Shown here one piece after another: positions 1 to 8,987 of a DNA stretch of 64,000 nt. This DNA comes from Odoribacter sp. GTDB taxonomy: Bacteria > Bacteroidota > Bacteroidia > Bacteroidales > Marinifilaceae. Where the stretch lies: positions 11,017 through 75,016 of the forward strand of contig JAHHTT010000004.1 in the NCBI GenBank assembly GCA_020024465.1, read 5' to 3'. Numbering within the stretch: position 1 is the stretch's first letter; every line of letters starts with the position of its first letter. The position numbers and the translations under genes are program-made. The notes below the pieces were generated by a model. It had not been told where the DNA came from. It saw only the letters and a list, made by a program, of their open reading frames with translations, and did no database searches.

Positions 1-521
1 GGATAAAATTCTTTTTCGAAATGACTGTCAACATATGTTGTTGGTTCATCTAAAATTAATACTTTGGGAGAAGAAATAATAGCTCGACAAAGCAGTACAC
101 GTTGTATTTGTCCGCCGGAGAGATTCCCTATAGGCGTTTTTTTGTAAGCAGACATAGCGTATTTATCCAATAAGAAGTGAGCTTTTTCTTGGTCTTTTTT
201 TGTATATGAACGGAAAAGTCCTTTGTTTGACATGAGTCCTGACATTACGACTTCTGTTACACTAATTGGAAAGCGTTGATCGAAATTGTTCGTCTGTGGT
301 AAATAGCCGAAAAGATTCTGCATGGAAGTATGATAGATGATCTCGCCTGCTGATGGTTTAATTAAGCCTAAGATTACTTTTAATAGAGTGGTTTTACCTC
401 CGCCATTGGGGCCGATAATACCTATGAAATCTCCTTCATTGACACAAAGGTTTATATGTTGTATCACCGTTTGGTAATCATATCCAGCGGATATTTTTTT
501 CAATTCGAGTATGGGTTTCAT
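1..521 (-). CDS. Metal (Zn/Mn-type) ABC transporter ATP-binding protein, partial
   Basis: The ATPase subunit of a metal-uptake ABC transporter, cut by the window edge so that its C-terminus is missing; about 173 codons are visible. The reading starts MKPILELKKISAGYD. It carries Walker A GPNGGGKTT, a Q-loop region (GYLPQTNNFD), the ABC signature LSGGQ and Walker B VLILDEP, in the normal order. The start codon overlaps the stop of the upstream substrate-binding lipoprotein gene by 4 bases (ATGA), so the two are translationally coupled. This pairing is typical of ZnuC/MntB-type importers of zinc or manganese. The permease would be expected just outside the window. The family assignment is firm; the metal is inferred from the partner. 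Confidence 0.9.
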   Translation of the reverse strand, partial: MKPILELKKISAGYDYQTVIQHINLCVNEGDFIGIIGPNGGGKTTLLKVILGLIKPSAGEIIYHTSMQNLFGYLPQTNNFDQRFPISVTEVVMSGLMSNKGLFRSYTKKDQEKAHFLLDKYAMSAYKKTPIGNLSGGQIQRVLLCRAIISSPKVLILDEPTTYVDSHFEKEFY

Positions 522-1396
522 AATTTTTCTTGTAAAACTTTTACGAGTTTGCTGATTTCCATTGTCCAATTTTCTGCCAAGGGGTCAAAAGGGATTACTT
601 CTCCTTTAATTTCTGTAGCAACAGATAAGGCATTATTTTTATCAAACTGATTTTGAATGAATATAATGCGGATATTCTTTTCTTTTGCTAAGTCAATGAT
701 GTGCTTTAAATGAATAGGATTGGGTTCCTTCCCTTCATTTTCTATTGCAATTTGCAGTAAACCATAATCTGCAGCAAAGTAGGTCAAGGCGGGATGATAG
801 ATAAGAAACATGCTACCGCGTTTTTTGTTTAAATTGTCATCGGCATTTTTTTTTACAGCTTCTATTTCCTGATAAAGTAATTTATATCCTTTTTCAAAAT
901 TCTCTTTTTGTGCTGGATATTGTTTTGTTAATGCCTCAAATATCTGTTGTGCCATTTGGATTGCATAACGGGGTGATAACCATATATGAGGATCCACACC
1001 CATTTGTTTGTGGTTGCTGTGATTCAAATGTTTGCAACTGCCACTGTGTAGTTGTATGTTTTTAGAATGATTTATGATACGGATATCCTTTCGTTTGTTT
1101 AGAATGGGATAAAGATGAGTCACTTCAAAGGGCAGGTAGCCGATAGTGAAGCAGATATCGCTATCATATAATTTTTTCAATTGTTCAGTGCTGAGATCAC
1201 AGGTTTCAGGGCTCATTCCTGGTGGAATCATGACATTTATTTGTAGATAGTCACCTGCTATTTTTTCGACAAAATATTTTTGTGGTAGGATGCTTACACT
1301 GACTATCTGCTTGTTGCTATTTTTTTCTTTGCATGCCTGTAGGCTTAATATGAGGCACAATAAACAGGTTATTGTGTATTGTTGTTTGATGTTCAT
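518..1396 (-). CDS. Metal ABC transporter substrate-binding lipoprotein (ZnuA/TroA family)
   Basis: Periplasmic metal-binding component of the ABC importer, 292 residues, normal for cluster A-I binding proteins. The N-terminus is a lipoprotein signal with lipobox LQAC (Cys about 22), so it is probably membrane-anchored. Expected metal ligands are visible: the His in DPHIWLSP, the His in the YHPALTYFAADYGL segment, and a C-terminal Asp near FDPLAENW. A short His-rich loop (HLNHSNHK) just before DPHIW is the feature that in ZnuA proteins favours zinc. The gene overlaps the ATPase gene by 4 bases. Zinc is the best guess, but manganese or iron cannot be excluded from sequence. Confidence 0.9.
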   Translation of the reverse strand: MNIKQQYTITCLLCLILSLQACKEKNSNKQIVSVSILPQKYFVEKIAGDYLQINVMIPPGMSPETCDLSTEQLKKLYDSDICFTIGYLPFEVTHLYPILNKRKDIRIINHSKNIQLHSGSCKHLNHSNHKQMGVDPHIWLSPRYAIQMAQQIFEALTKQYPAQKENFEKGYKLLYQEIEAVKKNADDNLNKKRGSMFLIYHPALTYFAADYGLLQIAIENEGKEPNPIHLKHIIDLAKEKNIRIIFIQNQFDKNNALSVATEIKGEVIPFDPLAENWTMEISKLVKVLQEKL

Positions 1397-1497
1397 AACT
1401 TTTTTGTTAGGGAGTTTGTCCTTCTATTTAGAGCGAGTAAATATAATACGAATCAGCGAAAAATGATAATATTCATGAAGTAAAAAAGAGGATAATA

Positions 1498-1531
1498 AAC
1501 AAAAGACCTGGAATTTTCCAGGTCTTTTGTT
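1498..1531 (-). terminator. Rho-independent terminator after the tricorn-like gene
   Basis: Perfect 16-bp inverted repeat (arms 1498-1513 and 1516-1531) with a 2-base centre, core AAAAGACCTGG / CCAGGTCTTTT. It lies 22 bases past the stop of the tricorn-like gene on the minus strand and is followed by a T-rich stretch. Confidence 0.75.
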
Positions 1532-1552
1532 TATGAAGTTCGTATTTAACTT

Positions 1553-4500
1553 TTATTTTATCTGTTCTAATAAACTTTTCACGGCTGCTTCAATCTGAAG
1601 GTCACGACCTTCAATTATGCTTGCCGGATCATTGGCAACCTTAATATCCGGTTCAAGTTGCATGTTTTCCAAAATACGTCCTTGATTGTCTTTCATGCCT
1701 ACTTGTGGGATACCGAATACGATGCCATTCATCATGGTTTCCCACCATACAGCTGTCATGGTACCCGGTACTGGCATACCGATTAATTTACCTAATCCTA
1801 ATTCTTTATATGCCCAAGGGAACCCGTGTGCATTGCTATAGTTGCCTTCACAAACTAGAACGGCTGATGGTTTTGTCCACTGTGCAAACGGATCGATACC
1901 GATGAATTGTCCGCGAGGTACGAATTCTGCAAATTTTTTGCCGCCTAACAGATGAAGTAAGTCTTCGTGAAGCCATCCTCCTCCGTTGAAACGGGTATCA
2001 ATGATGACAGCCTTCCGGTTACGATAGCGACCCAATAAGTCTGAATATGTTTTTCTGAAACTTGGACTATCCATGGATTCGACATGAATATAGCCGATTT
2101 GTCCGTTTGATAGTTTGTCTACCATTTCTTGACGTTGTTTTATCCAGCGTTGGTAGAGTAAGTTGTGTAATAACTGAGCGTTGATAGGCTTGATATATTC
2201 GTTCCATTCTTTTTTGCTCTGTGGATCGTAAATGGTAATCATCGTACGTTTTCCGGCTTTGCCTTCCAATAATGGGTAATAATCTTCGCCTTTTTTGATT
2301 GTCTGATTGTCTATTTTACGGATAATCATGCCGGCTTTCACTTTGTTACCGGTGATATCGAGAGGACCTCGTGCAATCACTTCACTGATTTTGAGCCCAT
2401 CTTTGTCATATGTTGTATCATAGAATGCACCAAGGTTTGCTGTCGTTGCACGTTTGGGGCGTGCTCCGTATCTGGCTCCCGTGTGTGATGCGTTTAATTC
2501 GCCCAGCATTTCTCCCAACAATTCTGCAAAATCATAATTATTGTTTATATGCGGTAGGAAACGTTCGTAGGCTTTTTTGTAAAATGGCCAATCGACACCT
2601 TCAAAGCTGGCATCGTAGAATTTATCGTTTACTTGTTGCCATACATGATTGAACAGACTTGCACGTTCTTCTGCCGGCTTCCATTCAAAATCAGCTTTAT
2701 AGTTCAGCGGTTTTAATTGTCCGTTGCCTTGGTTTACCGTGAATACCTGACCATTCGACAATAAGTAGAGGGTTTTCCCGTCTTGGGAAAGTTCGAGAGC
2801 TCCTCCACGACCGATTTTAGATAAAATACGGGTACTGTGATTTTCAAAATTATGTACCCATAAATCATATCCGCCTTCAAATGCAGCTAAATAGTATAGT
2901 TTGCTTCCGTCGTGAGTCAGTACTGCATCGCCTAATTTGGATGAATTGATTGTCATGCGGACCATTCGTTCTTCCAGATTTTCAAGATTAAGTTTCAACT
3001 CTGGAATGGAATTCACATTATTTTTATGTCCCTTGACGGAATTATTAGCCGGAACTGAGTTTCCTTTTTTGTCGTCTTTTTTATTCTCTTTGGTATTGTC
3101 TTTCTTTCCTTCTTTTTTCTTGGCTTTGCTTGCTTCTGCCGCTTTTTCTGCTGCTTCTTTTTGAGCTTGTTGAGCTTTGAGTTCCTTGTCTAATGCTCGC
3201 TCTTCTTTACTCATCTTGAAATAGTTGAAAGCGTCTTCATCCAAAAACAGACCATAAATGTCTCCTTGGGAGCCCCAGCTTCCGTGGCTACGCAATCCTT
3301 GACGGTCTGTATACCAGATTATAGCTTTTCCTCCCATCATCCATTTGGGATTAGCATCGTTATAGCCGCTGTTGGTAAGATTATGGATTTCTCCTTTACC
3401 ATCCGCTTTTACCAAAGCAATATCAGGATGCTGCCAGCCGCCTTCTTCAAAATATTGTGCTAAAATCCAACGTCCGTCAGGAGACCATTCAAACGACTGG
3501 TCTCCGTCTATATAGGAGTAGTTGTATTTCGCTGGTAGTACGATTCTTACTTTTTGATTTTTCAGATTCTTCACTCTGATTTCTGTCCTGTTGGCTAAAT
3601 AGGCAATTTCTTTTCCGTCGGGTGAGAACGCCGGTTGGAAACATGCCTCTTTACCTTTCGTAAGTTGTGTTTCTTCGATTTCACGGGCATAGGTGAAAGA
3701 TTTATCTTCATTGTATTTTATTTTGGACATGTAAATGTTCCATTGGCCGTCTCGTTCAGAAGCATAAGTCAAAAAACGTCCGTCCTGTGAAAAGTTGATA
3801 TCGCGTTCGCGAGCTGCTGTATTTGTGATTCGGCGGGTTGTTCCGAATTCTGCATTGGCAACAAATACATCTCCGCGAATGACAAAAGCAAATTCTTTGC
3901 CATTCGGAGCAATAGCTACTTCGCTGGCTCCATTGTTCCAACTCATTTTATTCACTGCTGGAATTTGATTGTCCATCACCACATTAATAGCAACCTTCTT
4001 AGGTTGTTGTTTCGGGTTCATAGTATAAATTTCTCCATCATAGAAGAAACACAGAACATCATTATTTGAACGGCTTAAAAAACGGACCGGATGTTTTGTG
4101 AATTTTGTGACTTGTTTGATGTCTCGGGTGTTATCTAATGCCATACGGCATACGTTGAAACTGCCAAAACGTTCACTAAGGAAATAGATGGTGTTGCCGT
4201 CTGCTGCCAATACCGGATTACGGTCTTCCACTTGTTTGTCTGTCAGATTTTTGTATTCTTTAGTAGTAAAATCATAACTCCAAATGTCACGACAGACAGA
4301 TGAGGTGTGATGTTTTCGCCATTCGTCTTCATATCCTTTTATGTCATGATAAAGAATTTTGTTACCGTCTTTTGTGTAACAGATATCAAATGCACTGAAT
4401 GTTAACATTAATTCCGGACGTCCTCCTTCAACAGACACTGAATATACTTGAGCTGTAGAAGATGGGAATTGACCGAAATCTTTATCGGGTAAAATGGATG

Positions 4501-4882
4501 CGTTGAAAACTATACGTTTGCCGTCTGGCGTAAAAGTCGTTGGAACCGCTCTTCCCGAAAAAGTTGTTAGACGGGTTGGTGTTCCGCCAGTTACCGGTAC
4601 AATGTAAAGATCCATACCTCCATCACGGCCTGAAGTGAAGGCGATGGTTTTGCTGTCTGGAGACCATATCGGATGATAATCGTATGCCGAATGAGTAGTG
4701 AGTTGTGTTGCACGTCCTCCTTGGGCATCAACTAAGAAAATATCTCCTTTATAGCAGAATGCGATGGTCTTTCCGTCCGGTGAAATGGAGGGATAGCGCA
4801 TCCAAAGAGGATTCTCCTGGGCTGATAAGCTGGTGAAAATCAGCAAACTGACCCATGCTAAAAATAATTTAATTAGGTTCAT
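1553..4882 (-). CDS. Secreted tricorn-like protease (beta-propeller, PDZ, S41 peptidase)
   Basis: Large exported peptidase of the tricorn family, about 1109 residues from the chosen start. That start (MNLIKLFLAW) gives a clean signal peptide ending SLSAQ; an in-frame ATG at 4915 abuts the promoter element and is unlikely. The N-terminal half has repeated WD40/TolB-type blades (SPDGKTIAF, SPDSKTIAF, SPDGKEIAY). A Lys-rich linker follows near residue 600, then a second propeller, a PDZ-like stretch (IRKIDNQTI) and the S41 catalytic region, with RFNGGGW and the probable nucleophile Ser in NYSNAHG about 94 residues from the end. Tricorn proteins degrade oligopeptides; a periplasmic role is inferred from the signal peptide. 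It is monocistronic, with terminators on both sides. Confidence 0.9.
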   Translation of the reverse strand: MNLIKLFLAWVSLLIFTSLSAQENPLWMRYPSISPDGKTIAFCYKGDIFLVDAQGGRATQLTTHSAYDYHPIWSPDSKTIAFTSGRDGGMDLYIVPVTGGTPTRLTTFSGRAVPTTFTPDGKRIVFNASILPDKDFGQFPSSTAQVYSVSVEGGRPELMLTFSAFDICYTKDGNKILYHDIKGYEDEWRKHHTSSVCRDIWSYDFTTKEYKNLTDKQVEDRNPVLAADGNTIYFLSERFGSFNVCRMALDNTRDIKQVTKFTKHPVRFLSRSNNDVLCFFYDGEIYTMNPKQQPKKVAINVVMDNQIPAVNKMSWNNGASEVAIAPNGKEFAFVIRGDVFVANAEFGTTRRITNTAARERDINFSQDGRFLTYASERDGQWNIYMSKIKYNEDKSFTYAREIEETQLTKGKEACFQPAFSPDGKEIAYLANRTEIRVKNLKNQKVRIVLPAKYNYSYIDGDQSFEWSPDGRWILAQYFEEGGWQHPDIALVKADGKGEIHNLTNSGYNDANPKWMMGGKAIIWYTDRQGLRSHGSWGSQGDIYGLFLDEDAFNYFKMSKEERALDKELKAQQAQKEAAEKAAEASKAKKKEGKKDNTKENKKDDKKGNSVPANNSVKGHKNNVNSIPELKLNLENLEERMVRMTINSSKLGDAVLTHDGSKLYYLAAFEGGYDLWVHNFENHSTRILSKIGRGGALELSQDGKTLYLLSNGQVFTVNQGNGQLKPLNYKADFEWKPAEERASLFNHVWQQVNDKFYDASFEGVDWPFYKKAYERFLPHINNNYDFAELLGEMLGELNASHTGARYGARPKRATTANLGAFYDTTYDKDGLKISEVIARGPLDITGNKVKAGMIIRKIDNQTIKKGEDYYPLLEGKAGKRTMITIYDPQSKKEWNEYIKPINAQLLHNLLYQRWIKQRQEMVDKLSNGQIGYIHVESMDSPSFRKTYSDLLGRYRNRKAVIIDTRFNGGGWLHEDLLHLLGGKKFAEFVPRGQFIGIDPFAQWTKPSAVLVCEGNYSNAHGFPWAYKELGLGKLIGMPVPGTMTAVWWETMMNGIVFGIPQVGMKDNQGRILENMQLEPDIKVANDPASIIEGRDLQIEAAVKSLLEQIK

Positions 4883-4915
4883 GTTATTACATTTAGTTTG
4901 TGAAATTTCGTGCAA

Positions 4916-4923
4916 TAAAGATA
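4916..4923 (-). promoter_or_regulatory. Candidate -7 promoter element for the tricorn-like gene
   Basis: Reads TATCTTTA on the minus strand, 7 of 8 matches to the Bacteroidetes TAnnTTTG. Transcription would begin about 25-30 bases before the ATG at 4882, which supports that start over the ATG at 4915. Confidence 0.4.
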
Positions 4924-4976
4924 CTCATTTTATAGTAATGTGTCGAAATATGACGGAAGTTTAACTAAAAATTGAG

Positions 4977-5018
4977 AAAAAAGAAAACGCCTTTTCAAAA
5001 AAACAGAAAAGGCGTTTT
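4977..5018 (-). terminator. Rho-independent terminator of the etf/ACAD operon
   Basis: 13-bp inverted repeat AAAACGCCTTTTC / GAAAAGGCGTTTT (4984-4996 and 5006-5018) with a 9-base loop. On the minus strand it is followed by a run of T. It lies just after the acyl-CoA dehydrogenase stop. Confidence 0.85.
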
Positions 5019-5041
5019 TGGATATTGTGACCGTTATGGTG

Positions 5042-6748
5042 CTATTTTTTGTATTTTCCTAAATTGTCAGGATTGAAATTGTTGATGAAATTGGCATGAG
5101 CAGCCACTTTTGATTCTCCGTAGGGGATAAAAATTTCTGCAGACCTCAAATATTTCTCACATCTTTGTGCATCCGACAATAATAGATAACCGATAATGGT
5201 GTACCCTGCAATCTCCACCAGACGACGTGCCTGAAAATCAGTGTATTCACTGTTGCCTATTGCGTTTACGGTAGTTGTTACTGCCTCTAATTGTGCAGTC
5301 ATGGCTTTCAGTTTGTCACGTAGATACTCGTGCTCCGGTGCGATAACTGATTTCTCGTACACTTCACGGATGTGTTTTGCATATTGTCCGGTAGTGATGC
5401 CTCGGATTGCGGCTACGACCTGTAATTGTGATGTACCTTCGTAAATGTTAGTGATACGTGCATCACGGACATAACGCTGGATAGGATAGTCTTTCATGAA
5501 TCCGGAACCTCCGTGAATCTGTAATGCATCGTATGTGATTTCATTGGCATATTCACTGGCGAATAATTTTTGGAGCGGAGTGTAGATATCTGCCAGTTTC
5601 TGGTATTCTTTCATTTCATTGCGCTCCTCTTTATCCAAAGTTCTTTCTTTGGAAATGTGGTAATATGTTTTGTACATATCTACAAAACGAGCTGTTTCGT
5701 ATAATATGGAACGGATTCCGTGCAATTTGGCTTCCATGTGAGCGAGCATTTCATATACGGCGGGAAACTCAATGATGGCTTTGCCAAACTGCTTGCGCTC
5801 CTGTGCATATTTTAAGCCTTCGCGATAAGCTGCTTCTGCAATACCTACAGACTGTCCTCCGATTCCCAGACGGGCGGCGTTCATCAGTGCCATTACATAT
5901 TTGATCAGTCCCATCTTGCGTTCGCCAACCAATTCTGCCGGAGCATTTTTGAATACCAGTTCGCAAGTAGGAGAGCCTTTGATCCCTAATTTGTTTTCTG
6001 TGCGGCGTACGGTTACGGCATTGCTGTTGCGGTCATAGATGAACATGGATAGACCGCGACCGTCATTAGTGCCTTCTTCTGATCGTGCCAATACCAAAGA
6101 GATATGTCCGTCACCGTTTGTGATGAAACGTTTCACTCCGTTCAAATACCATTGGCCATCTGCCTCATTGTAAGTGGCTTTCAACTGTACAGCCTGTAAG
6201 TCAGAACCGGCATCCGGCTCCGTCAGTGCCATCGCACAAGTTTCGCCGGCGCATACACGGGGCAGATATTTTGCTTTTTGCTCCTCGCTGGCAAATTCAT
6301 TGATAGTTTCTGCACAGTCTTGTAATCCCCAGATATTCTGTAAGCCGGCATCTGCACGGGACACGATTTCGGCTGCCATAATGAACGGGGTTATCGGAAA
6401 GTTCAGACCGTTGTATTTACGGGGCAGTGAAATACCATTTAAACCGGCCTGGTTGATGACATCGATATTCTGTTGGGTACCGGTTGCATATTTTACATGG
6501 CCGTCAATTACCTGAGGGCCTTCTGCATCTACTGATTCTGCATTTACAGCTACCACGTCGCCGCAGATTTCTCCTACAATTTCCAGCACTTTGTCATAAT
6601 TGTCAATTGCGTCTTCAAAATCGCGCGGTGCTCCTTCATATTGTTGTGCCTCCGTATAGTTGCGTTCTTTTAAGGCAACTATTTTCTCCATCAGTGAATG
6701 ACCGAGATGGAATTTTATATCTTCGTTATCAGTATAAAAATTAGCCAT
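5042..6748 (-). CDS. Acyl-CoA dehydrogenase (probable butyryl-CoA dehydrogenase)
   Basis: FAD-dependent acyl-CoA dehydrogenase of 568 residues, longer than the classical 380-residue enzymes because of an added C-terminal helical domain. Family signatures are clear: CAMALTEPDAGSD, the FAD-binding FITNG segment, RKQFGKAI, QIHGGSGFMKDYPIQRYVRDARI, and the Glu of IYEGTSQLQ. It is the last gene of an etfB-etfA-acd operon, 14 bases after etfA, so its electrons pass to or from the adjacent ETF. Given the crotonyl-CoA-forming genes at 25759-31015, the natural role is crotonyl-CoA to butyryl-CoA. Substrate chain length is inferred from that context and not proven by the sequence. Confidence 0.85.
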   Translation of the reverse strand: MANFYTDNEDIKFHLGHSLMEKIVALKERNYTEAQQYEGAPRDFEDAIDNYDKVLEIVGEICGDVVAVNAESVDAEGPQVIDGHVKYATGTQQNIDVINQAGLNGISLPRKYNGLNFPITPFIMAAEIVSRADAGLQNIWGLQDCAETINEFASEEQKAKYLPRVCAGETCAMALTEPDAGSDLQAVQLKATYNEADGQWYLNGVKRFITNGDGHISLVLARSEEGTNDGRGLSMFIYDRNSNAVTVRRTENKLGIKGSPTCELVFKNAPAELVGERKMGLIKYVMALMNAARLGIGGQSVGIAEAAYREGLKYAQERKQFGKAIIEFPAVYEMLAHMEAKLHGIRSILYETARFVDMYKTYYHISKERTLDKEERNEMKEYQKLADIYTPLQKLFASEYANEITYDALQIHGGSGFMKDYPIQRYVRDARITNIYEGTSQLQVVAAIRGITTGQYAKHIREVYEKSVIAPEHEYLRDKLKAMTAQLEAVTTTVNAIGNSEYTDFQARRLVEIAGYTIIGYLLLSDAQRCEKYLRSAEIFIPYGESKVAAHANFINNFNPDNLGKYKK

Positions 6749-6762
6749 AGTTCAAGTGTTGG

Positions 6763-7782
6763 TTACTTACTGTTTTTTTTATAATACTGTATCATTTTCG
6801 GAATCACGACATTCAAGTCGCCGGTGATTACATAATCTGCAAATTTGTTGATAGGAGCATTACAATCGGTATTGATGGCAATTACCATTGCTGCTTCTTC
6901 CATACCTGCGGTGTGTTGGATCTGACCTGAAATACCGCAAGCGATATACAGTTTTGGACGTACCGTCGTTCCGGTCTGCCCGATTTGGCGTTCGTGTTCG
7001 CAAAAGCCTGCATCCACAGCAGCACGGGAAGCGCCTACTTCGCCGCCTAAAACGTCAGCCAGTTCATGTAATAGCTGGAAGTTCTCTTTTGAACCGACAC
7101 CATATCCGCCGGCCACAATAATCGGAGCAGCTTTTAAATTCACTTTGGATTTCTCCATGTGGCGTTCAATGACATGCACGATGAAATCTTCCGGAGCTGT
7201 GAATTTGTTTACGTCAATGTTTTTTACTTCTCCCTGATGGTTGGCATTGGAAATCTCTTTTTTCATCACACCCTCACGTACGGTGGCCATTTGTGGGCGA
7301 CATTCCGGATTTACAATTGTTGCAACGATGTTCCCTCCGAAAGCTGGACGGATCTGATACAGCAGGTTGTTATATGTTTTCCCGTTTTTCTTGTCTTCGT
7401 AATCTCCGATTTCCAGGCTGGTACAGTCGGCGGTCAAACCGCTGTGCAGAGCTGAAGATACGCGTGGGCCCAAGTCACGGCCGATACTGGAAGCTCCCAT
7501 GAAGGCAATCTGCGGATGCTCCTGCTTGAAGAGATTTACCAGAATAGAAGTATGAGGCAAAGTTGTGTACGGATAAAGACGTACATCATCTCCAATCCAT
7601 AAAATATCCACTCCGTAAGGGAATACTTGTTTCTCTACGCCTTTCAAATTACTGCCTAAAATGACAGCTTCCAGTTTTACACCCAATTCGGTGGCAAGGG
7701 TACGGCCTTTAGTCAGCAATTCCAGGCTCACGTCGGCAACGATTCCCTCTTCTATTTCGCAATATACAAATACGCTATTCAT
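6763..7782 (-). CDS. etfA: Electron transfer flavoprotein alpha subunit
   Basis: ETF alpha subunit, 339 residues, the usual length. The C-terminal FAD-binding domain is well conserved: GGYGVGSKENF, GASRAAVDAGF, QIGQTGTTVRPKLYIACGI, SGQIQHTAGM and AINTDCNAPI. It pairs with EtfB to shuttle electrons for the acyl-CoA dehydrogenase encoded next. It lies between etfB (27 bases upstream) and the dehydrogenase (14 bases downstream). Whether the complex bifurcates electrons, coupling crotonyl-CoA reduction by NADH to ferredoxin reduction, cannot be decided by eye; it would need modelling of the second FAD site in EtfB. Confidence 0.92.
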   Translation of the reverse strand: MNSVFVYCEIEEGIVADVSLELLTKGRTLATELGVKLEAVILGSNLKGVEKQVFPYGVDILWIGDDVRLYPYTTLPHTSILVNLFKQEHPQIAFMGASSIGRDLGPRVSSALHSGLTADCTSLEIGDYEDKKNGKTYNNLLYQIRPAFGGNIVATIVNPECRPQMATVREGVMKKEISNANHQGEVKNIDVNKFTAPEDFIVHVIERHMEKSKVNLKAAPIIVAGGYGVGSKENFQLLHELADVLGGEVGASRAAVDAGFCEHERQIGQTGTTVRPKLYIACGISGQIQHTAGMEEAAMVIAINTDCNAPINKFADYVITGDLNVVIPKMIQYYKKNSK

Positions 7783-7809
7783 ATCTTTTATGATTTGTAG
7801 GCTTGTAAA

Positions 7810-8682
7810 TTATCCTATTGTGTGGTTGATTATCAATTCTTTCATCATGGCATCAATGGCTTCGTCGTTTGCTTCCAGTACTTTCGCTTCTTTTGCCTGG
7901 AAAACGACGTTTTCAATATTTTTCACCTTGGTTGGCGAACCGCTCAATCCTAATTCTTGTGGGTCACACGTGATATCGTTTACGCTCCATTCTGTGATTT
8001 TCAGATAAGGACGTTCGTTTAACAAAGACATATAGTCTTCATTAACGTCTTGTAATTCTTGTGTGGCTTTGGCATATTTGTATTTCATTACGCGGCGGGC
8101 ATTGCGTGGACGGCAAGGAGCCGCAGAGCCGTTTACGGTCACAACGCAGGGAAGCGGACATTCTACAATTTCAATACCTCTTTCAAGACGGCGTTTGATA
8201 GTCATTTTGCTGTCGGTGCATTCCAATATCTCTTCTGCGTATGTCACTTGAGGCAAACCCAGTTTCTCTGCCACCTGCGGACCTACTTGTGCAGTATCTC
8301 CGTCAATTGCCTGGCGTCCGCAAATCAGCAGGTCGGCATTCAGATTACGCAAGGCACAAGCCAATGCATAAGAAGTTGCCAATGTATCCGAACCGGCAAA
8401 AGCGCGGTCTGATAACAAATAACCGCCGTCTGCGCCGCGGAACATTGCTTCACGGATTACTTCGGCAGCGCGTCCCGGACCCATGGTTAGGATGTGTACC
8501 GTAGTGTCTTCAATTTTATCTTTTAATCTCAATGCCTGCTCAAGAGCATTTAAATCTTCAGGGTTAAAAATAGCAGGCAATGCTGCTCTGTTTACAGTTC
8601 CGTCTGCTTTCATTGCATCTTTCCCTACATTTCTGGTGTCGGGAACCTGCTTGGCTAAAACGACAATTTTCAGTCCTTTCAT
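7810..8682 (-). CDS. etfB: Electron transfer flavoprotein beta subunit
   Basis: ETF beta subunit, 290 residues, first gene of the etfB-etfA-acd operon. Characteristic segments are the N-terminal IVVLAKQVPDT, NPEDLNALEQALRLKD, the nucleotide-site GPGRAAEVIREAMFRGAD, and the CGRQAIDGDTAQVGPQVAEKLGLPQVTY stretch (two parts). The protein is about 30 residues longer than respiratory EtfB proteins of around 255 residues, as in many anaerobes. No cobalamin riboswitch lies upstream, so this half of the butyrate route is not under the B12 element seen at 25228. Confidence 0.92.
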   Translation of the reverse strand: MKGLKIVVLAKQVPDTRNVGKDAMKADGTVNRAALPAIFNPEDLNALEQALRLKDKIEDTTVHILTMGPGRAAEVIREAMFRGADGGYLLSDRAFAGSDTLATSYALACALRNLNADLLICGRQAIDGDTAQVGPQVAEKLGLPQVTYAEEILECTDSKMTIKRRLERGIEIVECPLPCVVTVNGSAAPCRPRNARRVMKYKYAKATQELQDVNEDYMSLLNERPYLKITEWSVNDITCDPQELGLSGSPTKVKNIENVVFQAKEAKVLEANDEAIDAMMKELIINHTIG

Positions 8683-8733
8683 ATGTTATAAATTAAATTA
8701 CAATAAGCAATCCTCAATTGCACTTTAAAGAGG

Positions 8734-8741
8734 TAAAGGTA
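8734..8741 (-). promoter_or_regulatory. Candidate -7 element for the etfBA-acd operon
   Basis: TACCTTTA on the minus strand, 7 of 8 to TAnnTTTG, about 52 bases before the etfB start. A TTG lies 19 bases further upstream, close to the Bacteroidetes -33 spacing. Confidence 0.35.
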
Positions 8742-8755
8742 CTACAAATAAATAA

Positions 8756-8792
8756 AAAAACAAGTGTCCGAGAAAAACGGATGTTTGTTTTT
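8756..8792 (-). terminator. Hairpin terminator between the lipoprotein operon and etfB
   Basis: 15-base arms (8756-8770 and 8778-8792) around a 7-base A-rich loop, paired throughout if three G-T wobbles are allowed, with A/T-rich flanks on both sides. It sits about 200 bases past the last gene of the operon ending at 8988. Confidence 0.5.
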
Positions 8793-8987
8793 ATGGTAAT
8801 TGATTGATATTCTATTTATTAATGCAATTTTTTCAGCCATCTTGTCTTGGAGTATAGAATTGTCAGAAATAATAAAGGTCAGGAATGCTTTGTGCTGTTC
8901 GACCAGACCGTTTGTGCTTCACCGAAGGTTTTCATCGAACTTTCTTTGTTTACAGGGTATTTTTTGAGGGTACTATTTTTATATGAA
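8793..8987. other. Non-coding stretch downstream of the lipoprotein gene
   Basis: No convincing gene. A 9-bp inverted repeat (8955-8963 and 8990-8998, GGGTATTTT / AAAATACCC) overlaps the stop of the lipoprotein gene; it lacks a T-run, so termination here is uncertain. The short open frames across 8847-9064 resemble no family I know. Confidence 0.4.

Noticed and set aside
4882..4915. Upstream ATG for the tricorn-like gene
   Set aside because: It abuts the -7 element and would place 11 charged and polar residues before the signal peptide.
6174..6744. Open frames of 113 and 86 codons antisense to the acyl-CoA dehydrogenase gene
   Set aside because: They are explained by codon bias of the strongly matched gene on the other strand and have no family resemblance.
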